From Solirubrobacteraceae bacterium (GTDB lineage Bacteria > Actinomycetota > Thermoleophilia > Solirubrobacterales > Solirubrobacteraceae), in NCBI GenBank assembly GCA_024710825.1, contig JANJUA010000308.1:1-14467 (forward strand): DNA of 14,467 nucleotides, in the 5' to 3' direction. Shown here in pieces: positions 8,235 to 14,250 of this stretch; position 1 is the first letter of the stretch; every line of letters begins with the position of its first letter. Below the pieces are notes generated by a model. It was not told where the DNA came from and searched no databases. It was given only the letters and a program-made list of their open reading frames with translations. Both the position numbers and the translations under genes were made by a program.

Positions 8235-8263
8235 ACCGTAGGCGCGCGGGTGGGCGCAGTCAA
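8235..8263 (-). promoter_or_regulatory. Probable sigma-70-type promoter of the carotenoid oxygenase gene
   Basis: On the minus strand TTGACT (8263-8258, five of six to consensus), a 17-base spacer and TACGGT (8240-8235, TAnnnT type). A start about 7 bases downstream gives a leader of some 20-25 bases that contains the SD. The -35 element overlaps the TGA of the Lrp gene, so the oxygenase can be transcribed independently of it. Confidence 0.45.
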
Positions 8264-8751
8264 CCCATCGCGATCGCGGCCGCGGCGACGCCGGGCCCCC
8301 GGACCTGCTCGTAGATCAGCGACGTCTCGGCGTGCGCCACGGCCGGGTCGCTCGCGAGGTGCTCGACGACGAACTCGCGCAGGTCGTTGGCGCCGGCCAT
8401 CGCCACCCACAGCAGATAGTCGGTCGCGCCGGTCATGTGGAAGATGCTCAGGACGCCGGGCAGCGCACGGACGTGGTCGGTGAACGACTCGATCTGCTCG
8501 CGCGAGTGCACCGACAGCCGGATCGCCACCATCGCCTGGAGCGGGCGCCCGAGCGCGGCGGGATCGACGTCGGCGTGGTAGCCCCGGATCACCCCGTGCT
8601 CGTGAAGCGCCCGCACGCGCGCGTGCGCCGTGCTGGGCGCGACGCCGGCGCGGGCGGCCAGCCGGCTGTTCGGCATGCGGGCGTCGGTGGCCAGCAGCGC
8701 GATCAGGCGGCGGTCGACGTCGTCCAGCGCGATGTTCGGCATGGGGCCCAT
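8260..8751 (-). CDS. Lrp/AsnC-family transcriptional regulator
   Basis: 163 residues from ATG 8751, or 160 from ATG 8742 (MPNIALDDVDRR, a typical Lrp N-terminus); neither has a convincing SD. Numbering from 8742, the N-terminal winged helix-turn-helix (about 6-55) contains DDVDRRLIALLATDARM and LAARAGVAPSTAHARVRAL. The C-terminal RAM/ligand-binding domain (about 68-145) has the characteristic HMTGATDYLLWV (102-113). Such proteins form octamers or dimers that bind amino acids and control nearby genes and their own. The gene is divergent from cystathionine beta-synthase (99-base gap) and on the same strand as, and directly before, the carotenoid oxygenase, so it could control either side. The family is clear; the ligand is unknown. 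Confidence 0.93.
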   Translation of the reverse strand: MGPMPNIALDDVDRRLIALLATDARMPNSRLAARAGVAPSTAHARVRALHEHGVIRGYHADVDPAALGRPLQAMVAIRLSVHSREQIESFTDHVRALPGVLSIFHMTGATDYLLWVAMAGANDLREFVVEHLASDPAVAHAETSLIYEQVRGPGVAAAAIAMG

Positions 8752-8850
8752 GATGGCATACCCCGACGAAGGATCGGCGAAAATTCGCGCATCTGCCGAA
8801 CGACCTGCGGAAGCTGCCGGGTTCCGTCGCATAGCTGTCACAATGTGTGG
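8752..8850. promoter_or_regulatory. Divergent control region between the Lrp gene and cbs
   Basis: Ninety-nine bases with several candidate signals. (a) Inverted repeat GCGAA-AA-TTCGC at 8777-8788, an AT-centred palindrome of the kind Lrp-type regulators bind. (b) On the minus strand TTTTCG (8783-8778), 14 bases, then GGGTAT (8763-8758), ending 6 bases before ATG 8751; this resembles a SigB/SigF-type promoter, with T for G in GTTT. (c) On the plus strand CACAAT (8839-8844), ending 6 bases before the cbs ATG and inside the small palindrome CACA-A-TGTG. No SD precedes either gene, so both messages may be leaderless. All of this is sequence inspection only. Confidence 0.35.
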
Positions 8851-10242
8851 ATGGCCACCGCCCTGCGCAGCGACATCCGCGAGTCGATCCTCGACGCCAT
8901 CGGCGACACCCCGCTCGTCCGCCTCGGGCGCATCGGAGCGGGGCTCGTTCCCCAGCTCGTCGCAAAGGTCGAGCAGCTCAACCCGGGCGGCTCCATCAAG
9001 GACCGCGCGGCCGTGAGCCTCATCGAGGCCGCCGAGCGCGACGGCCACCTCCAGCCGGGCGGCACGATCGTCGAGCCGACCAGCGGCAACACCGGCACCG
9101 GCCTGGCCATCGCCGCGCGCCTCAAGGGCTACCGCGTCATCGCCGTCATGCCGGACAAGATGAGCCAGGAGAAGATCGACCTCCTGCGCGCCTACGGCGC
9201 CGAGGTGGTGGTGACGCCGACCGAGGTGTCGCCCGAGTCGCCCGAGTCCTACTACCGCGTCGCCGAGCGCCTGGCCGCGGAGATCCCCGGCGCCTTCCAG
9301 CCCAACCAGTACGCCAACCCCGCCAACCCGGCGGCCCACTACGCCTCGACCGGACCCGAGCTCTGGGAGCAGACCGGCGGGGCGATCACGCACCTCGTCG
9401 CCGGCGTCGGCACGGGCGGCACGATCACCGGCACGGGGCGCTACCTCAAGGAGCGCAACCCGGCGATCGAGGTCGTCGGCGCCGACCCGGCGGGCTCGAT
9501 CTACTCGGCCCGCTCGCCCGAGGAGGTTCGCGGCTACCTCGTGGAGGGGGTCGGCGAGGACTTCTGGCCCGAGACCTTCGATCCGTCGGTCGTCGACCGC
9601 TACGTCACCGTCTCCGACCGCGACGCCTTCCTCACCACGCGGCGCCTCGCCATGACGGAGGGCATCCTCGCGGGCGGGTCGTCCGGCATGGCGCTGTGGG
9701 CGGCGCTCGAGGTGGCCAAGGGCATCGACGACCCACAGGCGCTCGTCGCGGTGATCCTCCCGGACGGCGGGCGCTCCTACCTCAGTCGGGTCTTCAGCGA
9801 CGCGTGGATGACCGAGCACGGATTCCTCGAGCGCGCCGGCGACCGCACCGTCGGCGATGTGCTGCGGCGCCGCAGCGAGGGCAGCGAGGTGCCGCCCCTG
9901 GTGACCGTCCACGCGCACCAGCGCGTGCGCGACGCCGTGGCGCTGCTGCACGAGCACCGCGTGTCGCAGCTTCCGGTCGTCTCCGCGCACGACGACCAGG
10001 CCGTCGTCGGCTCGATCGCCGAGCGCGGCCTGCTGGCGCACGCAGTCAGCGACGCGCGGCTGCTCGACGCGCAGGTGGTGGACGTCATGGAGGCGCCGCT
10101 GCCGGCGGTGAGCGCGACCGATCCGGTCGGCGACGCCGTCGAGCTGCTCGTCGGCGAGCGTCAGGCGCTGCTCGTCCTCGACGGCGGGCGCCCGGCCGGG
10201 ATCGTCTCCCGCGCCGACCTCCTCGAGGCGCTGGCGCGCTGA
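8851..10242 (+). CDS. cbs: Cystathionine beta-synthase (PLP enzyme with CBS-domain pair)
   Basis: 463-residue enzyme that condenses serine and homocysteine to cystathionine, the first step of reverse transsulfuration. The catalytic part (1 to about 325) has PLP lysine K50 in NPGGSIKDRAA, the phosphate/carboxylate loop PTSGNTGTG (76-84), QPNQY (150-154), GVGTGGTITGTGRYL (185-199) and GGSSGMA (275-281). VEGVGEDFWP (231-240) is a signature of beta-synthases rather than cysteine synthases. A C-terminal pair of CBS domains (about 334-463) further separates it from CysK/CysM and may bind an adenosyl ligand. There is no N-terminal heme-binding extension of the mammalian type. ATG 8851 lacks an SD; an in-frame GTG two codons upstream is an alternative. 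The next gene starts within its stop codon (TGATG). Confidence 0.93.
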   Translation: MATALRSDIRESILDAIGDTPLVRLGRIGAGLVPQLVAKVEQLNPGGSIKDRAAVSLIEAAERDGHLQPGGTIVEPTSGNTGTGLAIAARLKGYRVIAVMPDKMSQEKIDLLRAYGAEVVVTPTEVSPESPESYYRVAERLAAEIPGAFQPNQYANPANPAAHYASTGPELWEQTGGAITHLVAGVGTGGTITGTGRYLKERNPAIEVVGADPAGSIYSARSPEEVRGYLVEGVGEDFWPETFDPSVVDRYVTVSDRDAFLTTRRLAMTEGILAGGSSGMALWAALEVAKGIDDPQALVAVILPDGGRSYLSRVFSDAWMTEHGFLERAGDRTVGDVLRRRSEGSEVPPLVTVHAHQRVRDAVALLHEHRVSQLPVVSAHDDQAVVGSIAERGLLAHAVSDARLLDAQVVDVMEAPLPAVSATDPVGDAVELLVGERQALLVLDGGRPAGIVSRADLLEALAR

Positions 10243-11306
10243 TGGACTTCGCCACGCGGGCCGTCCACGCCGGGCTCGACCCGGATCCGACCTATCGCTC
10301 GGTCATCCCCGCCATCCACCAGACCTCGACGTTCGCGCAGCCCGCCGTCGGGGAGTTCGTCGAGGACTACGACTACGCGCGCTCGGCGAACCCGACGCGG
10401 ACCGCGCTGGAGCGGGCGCTGGGCGAGCTGGACGGCGGCCGCGCGGTCGCGTTCTCCAGCGGCATGGCGGCGGCCCACGCCGTCATCACCCACGTCTGCG
10501 CGGCCGGCGACCACGTCGTCCTGCCCGCCGACCTATACGGCGGGACCTACCGGCTCGTGGACAAGGTGCTCGCGCGCTGGGGCCTGCGCTACGACCTCGT
10601 CGACCAGACCGACCTCGACGCGCTCGAGCGCGCGATCACCGACGACACGAAGCTCGTGTGGGTCGAGACGCCGACCAACCCGTTGCTCAACGTCGTGGAC
10701 GTCCCCGAGGTGGTGGCGCGCCGCCGCGGCGCGCTCGTCGCCGTCGACAGCACGTTCGCCACCCCCGTCAACCAGCGCCCGCTGGAGCTCGGCGCGGACG
10801 TGGTCGTGCACTCGACCACGAAGTACCTGGGTGGGCACTCGGACGTGGTCGGCGGCGCCGCGATCGCCACCGACGACGCGCTGGTGGAGGGGCTGCGCTT
10901 CGTGCAGAACGCCGTCGGCGCGGTGCCCGCGCCGCTGGACGCCTTCCTCGTGCACCGCGGGCTGCGGACGCTGCACCTGCGGATGGCCGCTCATGCCGAG
11001 AGCGCGCGGGCGGTGGTGGAGCTGCTGAACGGGACCCCCGGGGTCAGCGACGTGCGCTGGCCCGGCTTCTCCGGGATGGTCAGCTTCCGCCATCCCGACG
11101 CGGTCGGCATCGCCGAGCGCACCCGCCTGTTCACCCTGGCGGAGTCCCTCGGCGGCGTCGAGTCGCTGATCGAGGTCCCGCAGGCGATGACGCACCAGTC
11201 CGTCGAGGGATCGGACGCGGCGGTGCCCGCCGACCTCGTGCGGCTGTCATGCGGGGTGGAGGCGCCGGCCGACCTCGTCGAGGACCTCCGCCGGGCGATC
11301 CCTTGA
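10242..11306 (+). CDS. Cystathionine gamma-synthase/gamma-lyase (Cys/Met metabolism PLP enzyme)
   Basis: 354-residue fold-type I PLP enzyme. Visible motifs: YDYARSANPTR (43-53), AFSSGMAA (70-77), LYGGTYRL (98-105), WVETPTNPLL (140-149), VAVDSTFATP (167-176, with Ser170 where Asn is usual) and PLP lysine K194 in HSTTKYLGGHSD. The start ATG overlaps the cbs stop by one base, so the two proteins are likely co-produced and act in sequence through cystathionine. Whether this one breaks cystathionine to cysteine (lyase) or makes it from an activated homoserine (MetB) is not decidable by motif. It is about 30 residues shorter than usual: the segment between the conserved PGL and GF/GGMVSF blocks, which normally carries HP.HE.A..QM, is missing (RWPGFSGMVSF, about 268-278). 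The rest is intact. Confidence 0.92.
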   Translation: MDFATRAVHAGLDPDPTYRSVIPAIHQTSTFAQPAVGEFVEDYDYARSANPTRTALERALGELDGGRAVAFSSGMAAAHAVITHVCAAGDHVVLPADLYGGTYRLVDKVLARWGLRYDLVDQTDLDALERAITDDTKLVWVETPTNPLLNVVDVPEVVARRRGALVAVDSTFATPVNQRPLELGADVVVHSTTKYLGGHSDVVGGAAIATDDALVEGLRFVQNAVGAVPAPLDAFLVHRGLRTLHLRMAAHAESARAVVELLNGTPGVSDVRWPGFSGMVSFRHPDAVGIAERTRLFTLAESLGGVESLIEVPQAMTHQSVEGSDAAVPADLVRLSCGVEAPADLVEDLRRAIP

Positions 11307-11332
11307 TCTGAGCCGCCGAAGCTGGGCAGAAT
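11303..11332 (+). promoter_or_regulatory. Possible promoter of the secreted P-domain protein
   Basis: TTGATC (11303-11308), an 18-base spacer and CAGAAT (11327-11332), each four of six to the sigma-70 consensus. The -35 element overlaps the upstream stop codon. Predicted start is near 11339, leaving a leader of about 24 bases with the SD. No terminator is visible in the 56-base gap, so read-through from the cbs unit is also possible. Confidence 0.3.
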
Positions 11333-11362
11333 GGCGACCGGACACGCCGACAGGGGGCAGGC

Positions 11363-12727
11363 ATGCATGGTCGTCGCGCAGGGTCGACACGGACTTCGCG
11401 GATGGGCACCGCGCTCGCGGTGCTCGCGATCGCGCTGCTGGGGCTCGCCTCCTCGGCGCACGCGCAGGTGTTCAGCGCCCCCGCCCCGGTGACCATCCCG
11501 GGCACCGGCACCGGCCCGGGGCCCGCCAACCCGTATCCGTCCCCGATCACCGTGTCCGGCATGACCGGCGCCGTCACGAACGTCACCGCCACGCTGACCG
11601 GGGTGCGCCACACGTGGCCGGCGGACATGGAGATCCTGCTCGTCGGCCCGTCGGGTCAGACCGTGGTGCTGCTGGCCGACGTGGGCGGCTCCACCGACAT
11701 CACGAACGTGAACCTCACCTTCGCCGACTCGGCGCCGCTCGCGGTGCCGACGCCGATCGTCTCGGGCACCTTCCGGCCGACGAGCCTCGGCGCGTTCACC
11801 GGTCCGGCCCCAGCGCCGCCCGGCCCGTACGGTGCGGCGCTGTCGATCTTCAACGGCACCGTGCCCAACGGCCAGTGGCGCCTGTTCGTCTTCGACGACG
11901 CCGCGGGCGACACCGGCGCGATCGTCGGCGGCTGGAGCCTGGACGTCACGACGAACGGGCCGACGCTCGGCTCGTTCGCGCCGCTCACCGGTCCTCCCGG
12001 CACGACGGTCGTCCTCACCGGCACGAACCTGACCGGCACGAGCGCCGTCTCGTTCGGCGGCACCCCGGCGGCGTCGTTCGCGGTCGTCTCGCCCACGCAG
12101 GTCACGGCCGTCGTCCCGGCGGGCGCCACCACCGGACCGATCTCGGTCACGACGCCGAACGGAACCACCAGCACCGCCACCGCGTTCCAGGCCAGCCCGG
12201 CGCCCACGGTGACGTCGGTCGCGCCCGGCAGCGGCGAGGTCGGCGACAGCGTCACGATCGCCGGCACGAACCTGACGGGCGCCACCGCGGTCAGCTTCGC
12301 CGGGACCCCGGCGGCGACGTTCTCCGTCGCCTCGCCCACGTCGATCACCGCGACCGTCCCGGCCGGCGCCGGCGCGGGCAACGTGACGGTGACGACGCCG
12401 GGCGGCACGGGCACGAGCCCGCAGCCGTTCGCGGTGTCGCACGATCGGCGGATCTCGCTGGCGATGAACCGGCGGCGGGCGCGCGGCACGGTCACCGCGA
12501 CCGACGGCTTCGCGAAGTGCGCGAGCAGCGTGCGGATCAACGTGCAGCGCCGCGCCCGCGGGCGCTGGCGCACGGTGGCGCGCGATCTGACCAACGCGAA
12601 CGGCCGCTACAGCATCCCCGGCCGCCGGGCGGCGGGCCGCTACCGCGCGGTCGCCCCGGCGACGACGCTCGCCGGCGGCGACCAGTGCCAGCGGGCGCGG
12701 TCGCGGTCCGACCGAGTCCGGCGCTAG
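11363..12727 (+). CDS. Secreted P-domain and TIG-repeat protein
   Basis: 454-residue exported protein of unknown role. ATG 11363 has a G-rich SD (AGGGGG, five bases upstream). A signal peptide has a basic N-region, a hydrophobic core at about 15-30 and probable cleavage after AHA (34). Residues about 36-197 resemble the P (Homo B) domain of proprotein convertases: VTNVTATLTGVRHTWPADME, ILLVGPSGQTV, PNGQWRLFVFDDAAGDTGAI and GGWSLDV. No protease domain is attached. Two similar IPT/TIG immunoglobulin-like repeats follow (about 200-276 and 281-358). The C-terminal region (about 360-454) is strongly basic, has two cysteines (C386, C442) and looks like a further beta-sandwich (RWRTVARDLTNANGRYSI). 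There is no LPxTG signal or C-terminal membrane helix. A cell-surface binding or adhesive role is possible but inferred. Confidence 0.88.
   Translation: MHGRRAGSTRTSRMGTALAVLAIALLGLASSAHAQVFSAPAPVTIPGTGTGPGPANPYPSPITVSGMTGAVTNVTATLTGVRHTWPADMEILLVGPSGQTVVLLADVGGSTDITNVNLTFADSAPLAVPTPIVSGTFRPTSLGAFTGPAPAPPGPYGAALSIFNGTVPNGQWRLFVFDDAAGDTGAIVGGWSLDVTTNGPTLGSFAPLTGPPGTTVVLTGTNLTGTSAVSFGGTPAASFAVVSPTQVTAVVPAGATTGPISVTTPNGTTSTATAFQASPAPTVTSVAPGSGEVGDSVTIAGTNLTGATAVSFAGTPAATFSVASPTSITATVPAGAGAGNVTVTTPGGTGTSPQPFAVSHDRRISLAMNRRRARGTVTATDGFAKCASSVRINVQRRARGRWRTVARDLTNANGRYSIPGRRAAGRYRAVAPATTLAGGDQCQRARSRSDRVRR
11960..12436 (+). repeat. Tandem TIG-domain coding repeat
   Basis: Two adjacent units of about 78 codons (11960-12190 and 12203-12436) encode parallel TIG domains. 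Shared blocks include GTNLTG (220-225 and 301-306), SFGGTPAASF against SFAGTPAATF, VPAGA and VTTPNGT against VTTPGGT. The DNA is also alike in places (for example GGCACGAACCTGAC). This is an internal protein-domain duplication, not a mobile repeat. Confidence 0.75.
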
Positions 12728-12754
12728 GGACGTTCCGAACGGCTGGGACGGCCA

Positions 12755-12787
12755 GCGAGGGCGGGCGCTGCTAGCGCCTGCCCTCGT
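12755..12787. terminator. Strong hairpin terminator shared by convergent genes
   Basis: A 14-bp stem (12756-12769 with 12773-12786) closes on the three-base loop GCT. Thirteen pairs are Watson-Crick and one (12763-12779) is G-U on the plus-strand transcript; a further G-U can form at 12755-12787. It starts 28 bases after the secreted protein's stop. The stop codon and last codons of the convergent PRC-barrel gene lie inside it, with TAG at 12773-12771. No T-run follows. Position and stability suit a bidirectional terminator. On the minus-strand transcript the G-U becomes an A-C mismatch, so it should be slightly weaker there. Confidence 0.65.
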
Positions 12788-13571
12788 CGTCGGTCTCGAT
12801 GCGCTCCTTGCGCACCTCGTCCGAGACGGTCTCCTCGTCGGTCACCGTGTCGGTGGTCATGCGGACGCGCTCCTTCGGCACCGTGCGCTTGTCGACCACC
12901 GGCCGCTCCTCGTGCAGGACGACTTCGTGGTCGTCCTCGGAGATGTCCGGGCCGCCCGTGGCGCGGCCGACGTTCTCGTCGGTGATCGGCTCGCGCTCGA
13001 CGCGCACCTCCTCGCGCCGCACCGGGACCGTGCGCTCGACCTCCTCGGTGACCACGTACTTGCGCAGGCGGGCGCGGCCGCGCTCGACGCGCTCCGTGCC
13101 GACCCGCAGCTCCTCCTCCGAGCGCGTCATCGCGTCGTCGGTCGAGTGGCCGGATGCCGATCCCGCGGCCGCGGCGGTTGCGGACCCGCGCTCGCGATCG
13201 ACGCGGGCGTCGTCGCCGGTGCCGGGCGCGCCGGTCGCCGTCGTGGTCCCCTCGCTCGTGTACGGCACGCCGTAGTGCTCGAAGAGCATGCGCTCCTCGT
13301 CCTCGGTGAGGGCGCCGTCGGGATCGACGTGGGGGGCGTCCTTCATGCTGGCCTTCTCGATCGGCAGACGCACGTCGTCGCCGTCGTCGCGGGCGCCGCG
13401 CAGCGGCACGAACGTCCGCTTCGTCCCGAACAGGCCGGAGTGCACCAGCGCCCATTCCGGCTGGCCGCCCTCCTGGTCGACGTAGAGCTCGTCGACCTTG
13501 CCCAGCTTCTCGCCGTCGCGGTCGAGCAGGGTTCGGCCGGTGAGGTCCTGGTGGGTCTCGAGATCGGGCAT
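12771..13571 (-). CDS. PRC-barrel/DUF2382 (YsnF-type) protein, full-length form
   Basis: 266-residue, highly charged soluble protein. The N-terminal PRC-barrel (about 5-80) reads LTGRTLLDRDGEKLGKVDELYVD, then EWALVHSGLFGTKRTFVPL. A conserved link (PHVDPDGALTEDEERMLFEHYG, about 80-101) and an Ala/Ser/Thr/Gly-rich spacer (105-148) follow. DUF2382 (about 149-261) is made of two similar halves: RSEEELRVGTERVERGRARL onward, and EVVLHEERPVVDKRTVPKERV onward. DUF2382 occurs in YsnF, a general stress protein of Bacillus; its biochemical role is not established. The ATG has a strong SD (GGAGG, four bases upstream) that can be masked by a leader hairpin. The 3' end lies in the shared terminator. It is a paralogue of the gene 91 bases upstream on the same strand. 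Confidence 0.92.
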   Translation of the reverse strand: MPDLETHQDLTGRTLLDRDGEKLGKVDELYVDQEGGQPEWALVHSGLFGTKRTFVPLRGARDDGDDVRLPIEKASMKDAPHVDPDGALTEDEERMLFEHYGVPYTSEGTTTATGAPGTGDDARVDRERGSATAAAAGSASGHSTDDAMTRSEEELRVGTERVERGRARLRKYVVTEEVERTVPVRREEVRVEREPITDENVGRATGGPDISEDDHEVVLHEERPVVDKRTVPKERVRMTTDTVTDEETVSDEVRKERIETDDEGRR

Positions 13572-13594
13572 CTGTCCTCCGGTGAGATCGGAGG
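13572..13594 (-). promoter_or_regulatory. SD-sequestering leader hairpin of the larger PRC-barrel gene
   Basis: In the mRNA, CCUCCG (13594-13589) can pair perfectly with CGGAGG (13581-13576) across a 7-base loop. The right arm contains the SD, which sits four bases from the AUG. The left arm has the same CCUCC as the anti-SD of 16S rRNA. The fold would block ribosome binding until opened, for example by heat or a translating upstream ribosome. Six pairs make a modest stem, so a regulatory role is inference. Confidence 0.5.
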
Positions 13595-13662
13595 CGCGGG
13601 TGCGCCCTGTGCTCCCCGGTTGTCCGCCGCGACCCGGGCGAAACCCAGCGGGCGCGTCTGCG

Positions 13663-14205
13663 CTACCGGTTCTCGGGGGGCGCCTCGCCGGCGTCCTGCG
13701 CCGACTCGATCTCGCCCTCGGGCGGCGGCTCGTGCTCGAGCTGCACCACCTCGCGCCGCACCGGGATCCGCTGGGTGACGTCCTCGGTCACGGTGACCTT
13801 GCGCAGCCGGACGCGCTCGGTGGGCCGCCGCTCGACCGGCCCGAGGGAGACCTCCTCCTCGGAGCGGACCATCTCCACGTCGGCGGGGACGGCGTCGCGC
13901 CCGTAGTGGGCGTGGAGCCGATCCTCCTCGTCAGGCTCGAGCGCGACGTCGGGATCGACCTGCGGCGCCTCCTTGACCAGCTCCGCCGGATACGGGAGGC
14001 GCACGTCGCCGTCCACCTCCGTCGCCTCGTCGAGCGGGACGCAGGACTCGCGCCGACCGAAGAGCCCGGTCCGCACGCTCGCCCATGCGGGGCGGTCGCG
14101 CTCGTCGAGGAAGACGTCGCCGAACGTGCCGATCTTCTCGCCGTCGCGGTCGCGGACCGTCCGTCCGCGCCAGCCGAGCGCGGTGTCGATGTCGACGTCG
14201 GCCAT
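13663..14205 (-). CDS. PRC-barrel protein with half-length DUF2382
   Basis: 180-residue paralogue of the protein encoded at 12771-13571. The PRC-barrel (about 8-80) reads GWRGRTVRDRDGEKIGTFGDVFLD and SVRTGLFGRRESCVPLDEA. The same link follows (PQVDPDVALEPDEEDRLHAHYG, 81-102). Only one DUF2382 half-unit is present (about 112-160: VRSEEEVSLGPVERRPTERV to VPVRREVVQL-like sequence) before an acidic Pro/Glu-rich tail. The second half-unit and the long linker of the paralogue are absent, with no frameshift in view, so this is a short form rather than a broken gene. ATG 14205 has no SD; a GGGTAG element ends 9 bases upstream, consistent with a leaderless stress-type transcript. It may share that transcript with the downstream paralogue. 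Confidence 0.9.
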   Translation of the reverse strand: MADVDIDTALGWRGRTVRDRDGEKIGTFGDVFLDERDRPAWASVRTGLFGRRESCVPLDEATEVDGDVRLPYPAELVKEAPQVDPDVALEPDEEDRLHAHYGRDAVPADVEMVRSEEEVSLGPVERRPTERVRLRKVTVTEDVTQRIPVRREVVQLEHEPPPEGEIESAQDAGEAPPENR

Positions 14206-14214
14206 GACGGTCGG

Positions 14215-14239
14215 CTACCCGCCGGCGTCCGAAGGAAAC
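14215..14239 (-). promoter_or_regulatory. SigB/SigF-type promoter of the short PRC-barrel gene
   Basis: On the minus strand GTTTCC (14239-14234), a 13-base spacer and GGGTAG (14220-14215). This fits the Bacillus SigB consensus GTTTnn-N12-15-GGGWAW except for the last base. The element ends 9 bases before the ATG, so transcription would begin at or next to the start codon. DUF2382 proteins such as YsnF belong to SigB-type stress regulons, which supports the reading. Confidence 0.5.
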
Positions 14240-14250
14240 GAAACGGGTAG
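14225..14250 (+). promoter_or_regulatory. Possible SigB/SigF-type promoter of the small membrane protein
   Basis: GCGT (14225-14228), a 16-base spacer and GGGTAG (14245-14250) fit the looser actinobacterial pattern GnnT-N14-16-GGGTA. The -10 element again ends 9 bases before the ATG. The -35 side is weaker than on the minus strand. Confidence 0.35.

Noticed and set aside
6158..8965. Very long minus-strand frame across the oxidoreductase, carotenoid oxygenase and Lrp genes
   Set aside because: Composition is Arg/Pro/Gly-rich without motifs, and the same strand carries clear family proteins in other frames.
8743..10041. Upstream extension of the Lrp frame through the cbs gene on the minus strand
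   Set aside because: The frame stays open only because of GC bias. The Lrp domain begins at MPNIALDD, and cbs on the plus strand has full catalytic motifs.
8851..10242. Cysteine synthase (CysK/CysM) reading of the PLP enzyme
   Set aside because: The C-terminal CBS-domain pair and VEGVGEDFWP segment, plus the adjacent cystathionine gamma-family gene, favour cystathionine beta-synthase.
12731..12740. Small palindrome CGTTCCGAACG near the end of the secreted protein gene
   Set aside because: Five-bp arms with a one-base centre cannot form a hairpin and have no gene start nearby. The hairpin at 12755-12787 explains termination better.
13589..13662. GC-rich partial hairpins (GGG-TTTCG-CCC and CCCG/CGGG) after the short PRC-barrel gene
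   Set aside because: The arms are 3-4 bp, or interrupted, and expected by chance at this GC content. Not enough for a terminator between the two paralogues.
13572..13662. SigB-type promoter for the larger PRC-barrel gene
   Set aside because: A GTTTCG and a GGGGAG occur on the minus strand, but the spacer is 21 bases, too long for the consensus.
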